This document shows, piece after piece, positions 21,760 to 33,970 of a DNA stretch of 64,000 nt. This stretch comes from Anolis sagrei (lineage: Eukaryota; Chordata; Lepidosauria; Squamata; Anolidae), in contig NC_090022.1 of assembly GCF_037176765.1 (NCBI RefSeq), positions 175,544,117 to 175,608,116 of the forward strand. The letters are read 5' to 3'. Both the position numbers and the translations under genes were made by a program. Below the pieces are notes generated by a model. The model was given only the letters and a program-made list of their open reading frames with translations, was not told the origin of the DNA and did not search any database. Each line of letters starts with the position of its first letter. Position 1 is the stretch's first letter.

Positions 21760-22665
21760 AAAGGGAGGTACCTGTATATTCCAGCATATAAGACGGCTGA
21801 GCATATAAGATGACCTCCCAACTTTTCCAGTTAAAATATAGAGTTTGGGATGTACTCGCCGTATAAGACTACCCTTCTTCCAACACACACCAAATAAATT
21901 TTTTTAAAGCATCACATTTGATTTCAATATGGTAATTTTCCTATTACTGTACCTCCTTCTCTGCCTCTCAGATCTCGCACATGCGCACCTGCACCACTTC
22001 ACTGCAGTCTTCAGGAGTGAGGTCTGAGAGGCAGTGGAGGAGGTACGGTAATAGGACACAAGAGCGGGCCAGACAGGTAAAAGAGGTGTGTTTTTCTGGG
22101 TCCAGAGCCACTCTATCTCTTTTTTCCATACCCCAGGCGCCCCGGATGCCTGCAGCTTGCTCCACCCTTCACTTACACCTTCCCGGTGAGGCACCCCTTC
22201 ATCTCACCATTGGGACCGCATTAAGTCCACGAATCCTAATGAATGGATTTTCTTCTACCGTACTTGTACAGCGTTGCCCTTAATGCTTTTATACAGTCGC
22301 TGCATACAGCAGGGATGCAGCCACTGCCATTTTTGAGCTCCCCCCATCATATGCAGCAACCACAGATTCTCCAGTCTGGATTGGAAGTTTCAGCACCCGC
22401 TCTATAAGATGACTCCCGGCGTGTAAGACTACTCCCACATATAAGATGACTACCACATATAAGGCTACTCCTGCGTATAAGACGACTCTCGGTGTATAAG
22501 ACTACTCCCACATATAAGACGACTCCCATGCATAAGGCTACTCCAGCGTATAAGATGACCCGTGTATAGACTACCCCTGCGTATAAGACGACTCCCGCAT
22601 ATAAGACGACCCCTGACTTTTGAGAAGATTTTCTTGGGTTAAAAAGTAGTCTTACATGCCAGAAT
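21760..22665. repeat. TATAAGACGAC element with internal minisatellite
   Basis: It opens with GCATATAAGACGGCTGAGCA and closes with GTAGTCTTACATGCCAGAAT-like inverse. Positions 22395-22612 are a tandem array of 15-16 bp units (TATAAGACGACTCCCGC and variants), about 14 units. Confidence 0.6.
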
Positions 22666-23134
22666 ATACGGTACTTGTTCCACATACATACAACCTCTCC
22701 ATGTATTTCCTTGTTGCTCTGCCCAGATACCTGTTGGACAACCCCACCCAAGGAAGAAACCTGGTTACTTTGTCTTGCAGATGGCAAACAAAGAACTTTC
22801 GATTTCAGCAGGTCTTTGACAATTCAGCTTTGTTGCTCAGGGGAGCCTTCTCTTGTTGCTTGCTTTTATTTTCTTCTGAAATATTTCCCTTTATTGTGAT
22901 TTAATCTAGTTCTCTGTGTTTTGATAACTTTTTTTGGCTGGAAAACTAGTGTCGCATGGTGTTCACGCATGTATTTTCCCCCTGAGTCATGCATTGCTGG
23001 CAACTAGAAAGGCTGACAAAAGTTCACCAGTGTCTCCATTTAAATATCTGCTCTCTGCATAGTCCCATCTATGCATTGGGTGCTGTGGTTTTAGCTTTGA
23101 ATACATTTTAATCAGTTTTAGGGGTTTAAACTGT

Positions 23135-25215
23135 TAATATGTCGATGTCATCTGTATACAGATGACGTTCAACTCTATCACTCCTTTCCATCTACAGCTA
23201 AGGAGGCCGTTCAGGTCCTGAACCGGTGCTTGGCAGCTGTCATGATCTGGATAAGGGTGAACAAATTGAAATTGAATCCAGACAAGACAGAGGTACTCCT
23301 GGTCAGTTGTAAGGCTAAACATGGTATAGAGTCAAAGCCTTTGCTGAATGGAGTTACACTCCCCCTGAAGACACAGGTTTGCAGTTTGGGAGTTCTCCTG
23401 GATTCATCACTGAGCCTGGAACCCCAGGTCTCGTCAGTGGTCTGGGGAGCTTTTGCACAATTAAAACTTGTGCGCTGGTTGCACTCATACCTTGAGAAGC
23501 CAGATGTGGCCATGGTGATCCATGCTCTTGTAACATCTCGAATAGTGAGGTTGCCTTTGAAGATTTTTCGGAAGCTTCAGGTGGTCCAACGGGTGGCAGC
23601 CAGGTTTCTCACTGGAGCGGCGTACAGGGAGCGTTCAATCCCCTGTTACGTCAATTCCACTGGCTGCCAGTCTGCTACCGAGCACAATTCAAAGTGCTGG
23701 CTTTAGCATATACTGTAAAACCCTAAATGGACCTGGCTCAGCTTACCTGTCCAAATGTATCTCCTTCTATGAACCACCTTGTAGGTTAAGATCTTCTGGG
23801 GAGGACCTACTCTCGGTCCCACCTCCTTCGCAGGTGGGGGTTTGTGTGAACGAGGGACAGGGTCTTCTCAGTGGTGGCCCCTCAGCTATGGAACTCCCTC
23901 TCCTCTGAAATCAGATCAGCTCCCTCCCTCCTGACCTTCAGAAATAAATTAAAAACATGGTTGTGGGACCAAGCCTTCGGACAGTAATTCAGTGCAATGG
24001 AAAGAAGTGACGAGTGGAGTGCCATAAGCAGGGCTCCGTCCTGGGCCCGGTCCTGTTCAACATCTTTATTAATGACTTAGATGAAGGGTTAGAAGGCAGG
24101 ATCATCAAGTTTGCAGACAACACCAAATTGGGAGGGATAGCCAATACTCCAGAGGACAGGAGCAGGATTCAAAACGATCTTGACAGATTGAGAGATGGGC
24201 CAAAGCTAACAAAATAAGTTCAACAGTGACAAATGCAAAATACTCCACTTTGGCAGGAAAAACGAAATGCAAAGATACAGAATGGGGGATGCCTGGCTCG
24301 AGAGCAGTACATGTGAAAAAGATCTTGGAGTCCTCGTGGACAACAAGTTAAACATGAGCCAACAATGTGATGTGGCGGCAAAAAAAGCCAATGGGATTTT
24401 GGCCTGCATCAATAGGAGCATAGTGTCTAGATCTAGGGAAGTCATGCTACCCCTCTATTCTGCTTTGGTTAGACCACACCTGGAATATTGTGTCCAATTC
24501 TGGGCACCACAATTGAAGAGAGATATTGACAAGCTGGAATGTGTCCAGGGGAGAGCGACTAAAATGATAAAGGGTCTGGAGAACAAACCCTATGAGTAGC
24601 GGCTTAAGGAGCTGGGCATGTTTAGCCTGAAGAAGAGAAGGCTGAGAGGGGATATGATAGCCATGTATAAATATGTGAGAGGAAGCCACAGGGAGGAGGG
24701 AGCAAGCTTGTTTTCTGCTTCCCTGGAGACTAAGACGCAGAACAATGGCTTCAAACTACAAGAAAGGAGATTCCATCTGAACATGAGGAAGAACTTCCTG
24801 ACTGTGAGAGTCGTTCAGCAGTGGAACTCTCTGCCCCAGAGTGTGGTGAAGGCTCCTTCTTTGGAAGCTTTTAAACAGAGGCCGGATGGCCATCTGTCAG
24901 GGGTGATTTGAATGCAATATTCCTGCTTCTTGGCAGGGGGTTGGACTGGATGGCCCATGAGGTCCCTTCCAACTCTATGATTCTATGAGTGAAAATGGAA
25001 AGTGTGCAATGACGACAGGAACGGCAGTTGACTATGATTTTGGATTGTGTTGTTTTTAATAATTAGTTTTCATGTTTATGCTTTTTAATTTTATGTTTTA
25101 ATGTATATGTTTATTTTATTATATGTCTGTTTTATGTGGCATCAAATTGTTGCCAATTGTAAGGCCACTCCGAGTCCTCTTCGGAGTGAGAAGAGTGGGG
25201 TATAAATGCAGTAAA
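23135..25215 (+). mobile_element. L2 LINE 3' end, interrupted by CR1
   Basis: The plus strand encodes LNRCLAAVMIWIRVNKLKLN, PDKTEVLLV, LGVLLDSSLSLEPQVSS and QVVQRVAARFLTGAAYRER (23163-23706), then WNSLSSEIRSAPS-type sequence to 24000. The 3' tail (GGCATCAAATTGTTGCCAAT...) resumes at 24992-25215 after the CR1 insertion. Confidence 0.88.
24005..24988 (+). mobile_element. CR1 LINE 3' end inserted in L2
   Basis: Encodes [40 protein letters not shown], then [40 protein letters not shown] and QQWNSLPQSVVKAPSLEAFK, ending in TATGATTCTATG. The FADNTK site replaces the usual FADDTK. AATGGAAAG at 23996-24004 and again at 24994-25002 looks like a 9-bp target duplication. Confidence 0.88.
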
Positions 25216-25420
25216 TTATTATTATTATTATTATTATTTACTGTATTTATACCCTACTTGGTATTTGCACCCTATTCTGATTTGCACGCATTATTCACCG
25301 ATACATCACAGAATCCTAGACACTTGGGAAGTGTCCAATGTGTGATCAGACACAAAAGCCAGCATAGTGATCTTGTTTGCTGTGTACTAATCTTGTTGTG
25401 TATCAAATAAAAATAATATT
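25216..25420 (+). repeat. LINE 3' tail with (ATT)n
   Basis: (ATT)n at 25216-25238, then GCACGCATTATTCACCGATA, CTAGACACTTGGGAAGTGTC and CAGCATAGTGATCTTGTTTG, the tail unit seen many times at 57.5-60.1 kb. Confidence 0.6.
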
Positions 25421-25904
25421 TAATTAATACCTTTGATGTTTAATTGTGTTGAAATGCTTTTAATGTAATTTGCCTTGAGTCTCCTTTGTGGAGAGAAAAA
25501 GCGAGATATAAATAAACATAATAATAAATAATACTACTTTGGTGAGACCAGTGAAATCAGACCTAGGGTTGTTTTTTGTCGTTGTTGCTTTGTTTTTGGC
25601 TTCCTTATGAAGTAGATTTGGTGAGAGACTGGCATTATTGTTCCAAAATCATTCTGGTGAGGTGAGCACCTAGTAGAGTTACTCTTTGAAAGCAAATTAT
25701 TTCAATCCAGCTTGTCACTAGCCTAAGTTTAGCTTCAAGGTCATTGTTAAAATAATAGAAACAGGGAAATATAATAAGAAATAGCTGTCATTTGAGCGAC
25801 TATTTTTTAAAAAAAGATTATTTATTATGACATAAAATCCCATTCAAAGTCAAAACAATATACAGTACATCCAAAAAAAGAAGGAAGAAGGAAAGAAACT
25901 AAGG

Positions 25905-26032
25905 GCCCTTCCAGACCAGGATCTGATCCTGATTTTCTGCTTTGATTTATATGAGACCACACAGCCAGATAATCTGGGATAAACAGAAAACATCTCAGAT
26001 CCTGGGATATAGGGCCTGCCTGGAAGGGCGCT
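25905..26032. mobile_element. Palindromic MITE
   Basis: The ends GGGCCCTTCCAGACCAGGAT and its approximate inverse near 26030 (GCCTGGAAGGGCG) enclose GATAATCTGGGATAAAC and GATCCTGGGATATAGG. Confidence 0.6.
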
Positions 26033-26126
26033 AAAAGATGAAAAATATATATAACTAAACTAAAACACAATACCAAATGAAAATAAACCAGAACTTTCCA
26101 AACATTTCATGTTCATGACACACATT

Positions 26127-26270
26127 TTGAACATGCATCATTTCACAGCATAGTAATTCAGTTTTACTAGCAAACCAGCCCTTGTAAGAGACGTGGAAAC
26201 ATACATAAATTATAATAATGAAGTGCTTAGAGATGCAACATAGCTCGTGAAAACCTTTCATTTATATTTT
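26127..26270. repeat. Unclassified repeat also present at 47.57-47.71 kb
   Basis: The ordered words CACAGCATAGTAATTCAGTTTTA, ACATACATAAATTATAATAA and GTGAAAACCTTTCATT recur, diverged, at about 47567-47718. Confidence 0.5.
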
Positions 26271-26306
26271 TAAAGGTATGTGATTTGTAAGATAATAACA
26301 TATATT

Positions 26307-26523
26307 CAGTTCTTGTGGGTTTTTTTCGGGCTATATGGCCATGTTCTAGAAGCATTTCTCCTGACGTTTCGCCTGCATCTATGGCAAGCTTCCTCAGAGG
26401 TGAGGATGCTTGCCATAGATGCAGGCGAAATGTCAGGAGAAATGCTTCTAGAACATGGCCATATAGCCTGAAAAAAACCCACAAGAACTGAGTGATTCCA
26501 GCCATGAAAGCCTTCGACAATAC
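26307..26523. mobile_element. Penelope-like hairpin copy with 13-bp TSD
   Basis: Two inverted arms (GGCTATATGGCCATGTTCTA; its complement follows) end in GTCGAAGGCTTTCATGGC-complement. The target duplication AATAACATATATT is at 26294-26306 and 26524-26536. Confidence 0.65.
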
Positions 26524-26939
26524 AATAACATATATTTCCAAGACTGTTATCATTTTTCATAATATTTATCCACCACCACTGTGTCACAACACATAGTTTG
26601 GAAAGATCTGCACAAAACACTATCTGATATAAACACAAAAGGGCCCTGACTCTCCAATTCTCCAAAACTGTAATAGGAAAACATTCAGAAAGAAAAAAAA
26701 ATAGATGATTACAGATCCACTTAAATACCCATAATCCTAATAAAATTACTAGTAGTAACCATAAACACATATTATTATAAATAGCAAAAAAGTCGTCCAT
26801 ATCTTGACATTAGCTGGTATGTTTTAATTTTGCTAAATCCATGGTAGTTGTTTATTACAATTTAATCTAAATCTATTATGCTTCTGATATGATAATATTT
26901 TGATAACTATGGGAGTTGTTTATTACATTACAATTACAA

Positions 26940-27757
26940 TCTATATATATAAAAATGCTCTGTGCATAATGAGTGCCTTAAAAAAAAAAAGAACCAATGA
27001 ACGAAATCACACCAAATTTGGCAACAAAACGTCTCACAACACAAGGAGTGACCATCACTCAAACATTATGATTTTCTCATTTGGGAGTTGTAGTTGCTGG
27101 GATTTATAGTTCACCTACAATCAAAGAGCATTCTGAACTCCATCAGTGATGGAATTGAACCAAAAAAAAAAAGAACCAATGAACGAAATCTCACCAAATT
27201 TGGCAACAAAATGTCTCACAACACAAGAAGTGACCATCACTCAAACATTATGATTTTCTCATTTGGGAGTTGTAGTTGCTGGGATTTATAGTTCACCTAT
27301 AATAAAAGAGCATTCTGAACTCCATCAACAATGGAATTGAACCAAACTTGGCACACAGAACTCCCATGACCAAGAGAAAATACTGGAAGGGTTTGGTGGG
27401 CATTGACCTTGAGTTTGGGAGTTGTAGTTCACCTACATCCAGAGAGCACTGTGGACTCAAACAATGATGGATCTGGACCAAACTTGGCACAAAGACTCAA
27501 TACGTCCAAATATAAACACAGATGGAGTTTGGGGGAAATAGACCTTAACATTTGGGAGTTGTAATCACTGGAATTCACAGTTCACCTACAATTCAAGACC
27601 ATTCTGAACCCCACAAACAACAGAATCGGGGCAAACTTCCCACACAGAACCCCCATGACCAACAGAAAATACTTAAGGCCATCCAATCCAACTCCCTTCA
27701 TCAGGGCAAGAAAACTTCATCAAAGCCGTCCTCACAAATAGCCATCCAGCCATAGAT

Positions 27758-27799
<42 letters not shown>

Positions 27800-28086
27800 G
27801 GATGGATAGATAGGTAGATATAGATAGGTAGATATAATTCATACACACACAGATATAGTATCATAGATTTGAAAGGGACCCTTAAAGAAGGACAATGATA
27901 GGTTGCATGTTCCAGGGTGGGCACACCAGACAATCTCTACATCAACACTGACCAAAAAACAGCAAGAAATATTGTTTACCCACAAGCATAAAGAAATTAC
28001 ATATATTAGAAACCAACATTTTCTCATTATTTTATTTTCCAGATCAACAGACTGGGCCACAGCAACGCATGGCAGGGAATGGCTAG
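26940..28086 (+). mobile_element. Helitron-like element with internal duplication
   Basis: It starts TCTATATATATAAAAATG and ends GGCTAG, with the 3' stem region GGGCCACAGCAACGCATGGC. An internal segment with ACGAAATC(A/T)CACCAAATTT is duplicated (about 26990-27150 and 27175-27330). A (TAGA)n tract lies at 27765-27835, and a CR1-like scrap at 27670-27760. Confidence 0.6.
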
Positions 28087-28210
28087 TTTAATTTATATCA
28101 GTTTTGCTTCTGACGTGGTTTTTTATTATTATTTTGTGTTAACTTGTTCATCTATTAAGTTATCCCCTTAGGTCACTAACTATAGCAATTTCCCCCACTT
28201 CCTTTTGTAG

Positions 28211-28303
28211 ATAGCACCATGGACAAGAACTACGTATCTCTGACAGACGATGAACTTCTTGCCCGACTGAAGAAATATGGCCTCCCACATGGGCCCTTAG
28301 TTG
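28211..28303 (+). CDS. LEM gene exon 1: LEM1 first half, likely start codon
   Basis: The acceptor CCCCCACTTCCTTTTGTAG precedes the exon; the ATG at 28219 sits in CACCATGG, a strong start context. It encodes MDKNYVSLTDDELLARLKKY then GLPHGPLVG and ends G|GTATGC, phase 1. It closely resembles the N-terminus of emerin (MDNYADLSDTEL...). Because an acceptor precedes the ATG, a 5' non-coding exon must lie upstream, or translation begins further upstream. Aligned with the exon at 33514, its ATG corresponds to a GTG valine codon there. Confidence 0.85.
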
Positions 28304-30622
28304 GTATGCCCTATTTGCTTTCTTCTAGAATCAGTGAAGCATGTTTACAAGCATTTGGAGAGTGGCTTTCAGAAAGGCAACAAAACAGTAATGACTATGG
28401 CTCAAATAAATGACTTGTACTCACAGTATCCTTCTAATTATATTCAAAAATTTTAGATAAAAGAATGGTAGAGATGCCACTTACCCTTAGAACGTAAACT
28501 CTATCTAGGACAATGTTTCTCAACCTGGGGGTCGGGACACCTGTGGGGGTCGCAAGGGGGTGTCAGAGGGGTCACCAAAGACCATCAGAAAACATAGTAT
28601 TTTCTGTTGGTCGTGGGGGTTCTGTGTGGGAAGTTTGGTCCAATTCTATCATTGGTGGGGTTCAGAATGCTATTTCATTGTGGGTGAACTATAAATCCCA
28701 ACAACTACAACTCCCACATGTCAAGATCTATTTCCCCCAAACTCCACCAGTGTTCACATTTGGGCATATTGAGTATTTGTGCCAAGTTTGGTCCAGATCC
28801 ACCATTGTTTGAGTCCACAGTGTTCTCTGGGTCTAGGTGAACTGCAACTCCAAAAACTCAAGATCAATGTCCACCAGACCCTCCCAGTATTTTCTCTTGG
28901 TCATGGGAATTCTGTGTGCCAAGTTTGAATCAATTCCATCATTGGTAGAGTTCAGAAGGCTCTTTGATTTTAGGTGAACTATAAATCCCAGCGACTCCAA
29001 CATTCCCAAATGACAAAATCAATCACCCCCAACCCCACCAGTATTCAAATTTGGACATATCGGGTACTTGAGATTTGAAAATACATCCTGCATATCAGAT
29101 ATTTACATTACGATTCATAACAGTAGAAAAATTATGAAGTAGCAACAGAAATAATCATAGAATCATAGAATCAAAGAGTTGGAAGAGACCTCATGGGCCA
29201 TCCAGTCCAACCCCCTGCCAAGAAGCAGGAATATTGCATTCAAATCACCCCTGACAGATGGCCATCCAGCCTCTGTTTAAAAGCTTCCAAAGAAGGAGCC
29301 TCCACCACGCTCCAGGGCAGAGAGTTCCACTGCTGAACGGCTCTCACAGTCAGGAAGTTCTTCCTCATGTTCAGATGGAATCTCCTCTCTTGTAGTTTGA
29401 AGCCATTGTTTCGTGTCCTAGTCTCCAAGGAAGCAGAAAACAAGCTTGCTCCCTCCTCCCTGTGGCTTCCTCTCACATATTTATACATGGGTATCATATC
29501 TCCTCTCAGCCTTCTCTTCTTCAGGCTAAATATGCCCATTCCTTAAGCCACTCCTCATAGGGCTTGTTCTCCAGATCCCTGATCATTTTAGTCGCCCTCC
29601 TCTGGACAAATTCCAGCTTGTCAATATCTCTCTTCAGATGTGGTGCCCAGAATTGGACACAATATACCATGTTATGGTTGGGGGTCACCACATCATGAGG
29701 AACTATATTAAGGGGTCACAGCATTAGGAAGATTGAGAAGCACTGATCTAGGAAGTAAAACAGGGTTACCAAGCTGAAGGAGTTAAAAAGGGGGGGGGGG
29801 GTATGTTATGTACATATCAAATGGAAAACCTGCTGTTTTTCTTTGATGCACACGTAACTTAGCAGGATGCATGTGTGACTAAACTGTTTGCATGCCCACA
29901 CCATACTGCTGAAACAAATAAATGTAGAGTTAGTTCATCAGAAAAGCTACACATATTCTTTATCATTACTTGGACTCATTTACCACAAACTGGAATATTG
30001 AACCCTGCCTCTATCTGCACTCTTCTGCTCTTACCGCACCTTCTCCACTCCTCATAGTGGCCACATCATGGACTAGTGAAAAGGACCAATGGCTTGCTCA
30101 GTTTTGGGGGGGGGGGGGGGAACATCTGATGCTGTTGCCTTTTGCTTGTTCTCACACTGACCACCCTAGCATCACACAAGCTTGAAATTCCCAGGTGGAC
30201 TGCTTTTTAATTGTAGAACAGTTTGACCTATAGAATGAAACCATGTTTTGCTCCATATGATAGCTTTGGTAAGGGCTAGAAAAGTCAATGTCATATAGTG
30301 ATTTGAGTATTGAATGGTTTTTGAAATCAAGATTCGATTCCCTGCTCAGACATTGAAACCTACTGGGTGACCTTAGGCAAACTGCACATTCTTGGCCTGA
30401 GAAAACCCTATGGTAGAGTCAACATCATTCAGAAATGACTTGAAGGCATACAACAACAAAATACAATTAAACAGTGGAACATGAACCAGATGGTGATACT
30501 GATGGGCATTACGTAATATCTAGAATCGGATAAAATGCTGTTGAAACCTAATTGCGTGTAGCAACAGATCATCACAATGGGGGGTGGTTAATCTCCCCTC
30601 ATAATTACACCTCTTCAGCTGT

Positions 30623-30661
<39 letters not shown>

Positions 30662-31168
30662 CCTCCCCTTTTGTAGGACTAATATTTCAAAACTCAAGGC
30701 TGTTCCCATGTTTGACCTTCAGAAGAGAAGGAAAGTGGATTTGCAAATAAATAAGAGACTTGAAAGCAGAGACTAGAAAAAAATATTTTAATTGCATTAT
30801 AATTGGCAGAGGTGGATGTGAACCAGCTATTTCTGATTGTTGAATGGCACTTGTGGGTACAGACATGCTTCTCCCAATCATTTGAGTGACTTTCAATCAC
30901 ACAAAAGGAATAAGAGGCATGAACGAACAAGCGAACAAACATTTTTATTTTGGTCAATCACCAGCATTATTGGAGACATGCAGTTCTCCAGATGTTGTTG
31001 GGCTGCACGCTTCCTGGTTCCTGAAATTTTAGTTATGCTGACTTGGACTGATGGGAAATGCTGTCCAATAATATCTGGCAAAAGATAGAGAAAGTTGTGA
31101 GCAAAGTAAGAGTTTGGAATGGGACATCCATGGCGTGCATAATCACTGGCTTTGATTCCACTTTCTAG

Positions 31169-31264
31169 GAACAACTCGGAAACTGTATGAAAAGAAAATA
31201 TATGAATATGAGAAAACACTGGGACAACGGCAGCCTTTATCCAGAAGTCCAGCAGTCCGCACAA
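31169..31264 (+). CDS. LEM gene exon 2: LEM1 second half
   Basis: The acceptor TTCCACTTTCTAG and donor A|GTAAGC are both phase 1. Encodes (G)TTRKLYEKKIYEYEKTLG followed by a basic/serine-proline linker QRQPLSRSPAVRTS. The TRKLYEKK block is the hallmark end of the LEM fold. It splices in frame from 28303 and into 33514. Confidence 0.88.
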
Positions 31265-31481
31265 GTAAGCAGACTTTGTACAAAAAGTCACAAACACACA
31301 AGGCACAAAAACTTACCTTTCCACGTGTTTATGTTTGCACAGAATTGTGTATAATTACAGGTATAATGTATAGAAAAATCACTGTTCTGTCATACGCTGG
31401 GCCTGTAAAGAATTTCCTTTAGAACAGGATGTGCAACCTTTGCCCAGCGGGAAGCCAGGGGGCCCAAAGAGAAGTTCTCAG

Positions 31482-32161
31482 ATGTTTTCCACCACAAATA
31501 GTCTTTAGATGGCTTGTGAAGTACAACAAAGTCTTTTATTAATGAACAATCAAACAGAAACTTCTCTTGTCTTCAGAAAGTTAAACAAATGATTCCAGGC
31601 TTTTATGCAACTGGTAGCTTCCTAAACTCGCCCACGAAGGACAGGCAACTGTCTTCAATAACTTCTTCTTTACTTTAAAGGAAAGTCCCCTTTTTAACTT
31701 CTCCCAGGCTGACTGTAATCTAACTCTTACTGATGTGGGCTCCACTGCCGGGTCGAACTGCTTCTCAAACGCCGAGTGGACCTACCAGTAAAGGCTTAGA
31801 TGTTCTCCCGCTGGAGTTCTTTGGTCTTTAGGGCTGTTTCCCTGGAAATCTTTGGGTGCTCTTAAGACTGTTTCCCCCCGGAAAGTCTTAAGGGTTAAAG
31901 CTTTTGTATAGGGGAAGCTTGCACACGTCCTGTACATTAGCTTTCCTTGCTGAGACTAACTAAAAATGGCTCCCTTCCCTTCCCAATTGCCCTGAGCAAG
32001 GGGCGGGACTAAAACTTAACGATGATGGACAGGTGACTTGCCCTATGACTGCAATCAAAGGAAGCCACCTATCTGCAGAGTCCCTGAAACCTAGGACTGC
32101 AAACAAACATTTAATACAAAGCAAATAGAGTTGGAGCTCCTGGTACAGCCGTACCAGCACA
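31482..32161 (-). mobile_element. Possible solo LTR (fossil)
   Basis: Read on the minus strand the segment begins TGTGCTGGTACGGCTGTACC and ends near GGTGGAAAACA, with an AATAAAAGACTTTG polyadenylation-like site near the end. This looks like a solo LTR of about 680 bp inside the second intron of the LEM gene. No clear target duplication; family not assigned. Confidence 0.4.
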
Positions 32162-32366
32162 ATCACAAAAGTAAAAACTTGACTTTATGAAGAGTGAGGG
32201 CAATGCAATAAAGGCAGCCCTGCCTTTACTCCAAGTAGGCTTCACTTACTCTTTCCACAATTCCTGATAATCTGTGGCTGTTTTCTGATGAAGAAAGAAA
32301 CCCAGTAAGGAAAGATAATATGACAGTGAACACTTCAATCAGGCCTTCCCAGGAATCCCCTGGAGC

Positions 32367-32639
32367 CAGGCATGTAGCCGGGGAGGGGGGGGGGGCTTGA
32401 GGGGCTTCAGCCCCTCCCGAAATGCCTTATGGGTATATTATTTAAACTGTTATGTTTATTCATATCATGATCTGATCACCATGCTCAATATATCCCATAT
32501 GCATGGGGCTATTGGGATAATGATACAAAAGATTTGCTAGGGTAGATCCTCAGCTCCCCCCCCCTTCGAATCAAACTCAGCCCCCCCCCCCCGAATCAAA
32601 CTCAGCACCCCCCAAATCAAAATCCTGGCTACGGGCCTG
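32367..32639 (-). mobile_element. hAT-type MITE with G/C-run interior (CAGGCCCGTAGCC family)
   Basis: The ends CAGGCATGTAGCCGG and GGCTACGGGCCTG are inverted repeats. The flanks CCTGGAGC and TCTGGAGC (32359-32366, 32640-32647) are an 8-bp duplication with one change. The interior has runs of G and C and ATATATCCCATATGCATGGG. Copies at 39749 and 49922 are in the other orientation. Confidence 0.75.
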
Positions 32640-32675
32640 TCTGGAGCTTAATATCTTTCTCTCTGATTCTTCCTG

Positions 32676-33120
32676 GATGCTTCCTGGGCAAAAGTATGAT
32701 AGCTGGGACCCTTCGCATAGCTGGAACCCATACGCTGGCTGTGCAACGTGTGTCAGAATTAATGAAGGGAAGTCCGCTTGGACTGCTCCCAGCTGCTGGG
32801 GCTTTCTTCGAAGGGCGGAAAGTGTGCTGGCAGCCGGGGAAGTTTTTTATAAAGCCCTAGTGTCAACAGAGTAACCGGATTCCCCTTCCCCTCTTCTTAT
32901 GCTTTCCCCCGCCTGCTTTCAGACAGTGGAGGAGCTGGGGCTCCGGGACGGCAGGACGTGTGAGCTGCAGACCCTCTCCTCCTCCCTCCCTCACAGCTGC
33001 ATCTCTCACTCTCTGTGCTGTCTCGCGCACGTGTTCCCTTCATGAATTCTGACCCGTGGGGCGCAACCAAAGTAGGGTCCCAGCTATCATACTTTTGCCA
33101 CTTCCTGCTCTCTACCGGCC
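32676..33120. repeat. Long inverted repeat with C/T-rich centre
   Basis: The arms, about 32685-32775 and 33028-33112, share CAAAAGTATGATAGCTGGGA and (in inverse) GTCAGAATTAATGAAGGGA. The 250-bp centre is GC-richer with CGCGCACGTG. It could be a foldback element; no TSD found. Confidence 0.5.
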
Positions 33121-33199
33121 TCTGTATGGCCACACCTTGACTTGGGTGGGGAGCAATAGCCAGGAGAGCTTTAAGGCAGGGCAGGGGAGGGGGAGGGGG

Positions 33200-33415
33200 A
33201 GACTCTAAGGATCTTCCAGTCCAAATCCCTTCTGCCACACAGGAACACACAATCAAAGCACTCCCAACAGATAGCCATCTAGCCTCTGGTTAAAAACCTC
33301 TAAAGAAGACTCCATCAGATTCCATGGCAGCACATTCTACTGTTGAACAGCTCTTACCTTTAGGAAATTGACCTTGATGTTTGGGTGGATTCTCCTTTCC
33401 TGGTACCTTATAATA
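33200..33415 (-). mobile_element. CR1-like LINE 3' fragment, old
   Basis: The antisense words CTTCCAGTCCAAATCCCTTC, ACAGATAGCCATCTAGCCTC, GTTGAACAGCTCTTAC and GATTCTCCTTTCCTGGTACC align with the CR1 3' end but are much more diverged than the other copies. Confidence 0.6.
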
Positions 33416-33513
33416 GAGAGAATAGAAAAAATAAATGTGGAAACACAACAGATGTATTTACATTTAAAAAAAAAACCTTGGTCACCCCTCATATTGCCCT
33501 CTGCACTTTCTAG

Positions 33514-33606
33514 GTAGCATTGTGGACAAGTCCAAACTACAGATGACAGATGGTGAAATCTTGGCCCTTTTGAAGAAATATGGACTGGAACATGGACCTG
33601 TTGTTG
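33514..33606 (+). CDS. LEM gene exon 3: LEM2 first half
   Basis: The acceptor CTCTGCACTTTCTAG and donor G|GTATGA are both phase 1. Encodes SIVDKSKLQMTDGEILALLK then KYGLEHGPVVG. It has the same 93-nt length and phase as the exon at 28211 and about 60% identical residues, so the two are tandem duplicates. The preceding exon ends in A, giving codon AGT at the junction. Confidence 0.88.
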
Positions 33607-33970
33607 GTATGAACAAAACTTAAAAGTGATAGTGTAGTTATATATGGGAAATAACTAGAAACACAACTTGCAGTTGAATTAAAAAATAAAATAAACAGTA
33701 AAAGCTATTGGATTCCATGTCAGGAGGGCACAGATCCTTTCCAGGTCTTCATTTGAACTTTAGGGTTGCTCAGTAGACAATGTAACTGGCCATATCCTTG
33801 ATGGCAGCCTTGTTGAAATGGACCAAGAGTTCTGACAAGACCATGGAACATTTATTTATTTATTACTGTATTTGTTTACCGCCTTTCTCAGCCCGCAGGC
33901 GACTCAAGGCAGTTTACAAGGCAACAATTCGATGCTCACAATACCATAAATATAAGTAAAAATATTAATA

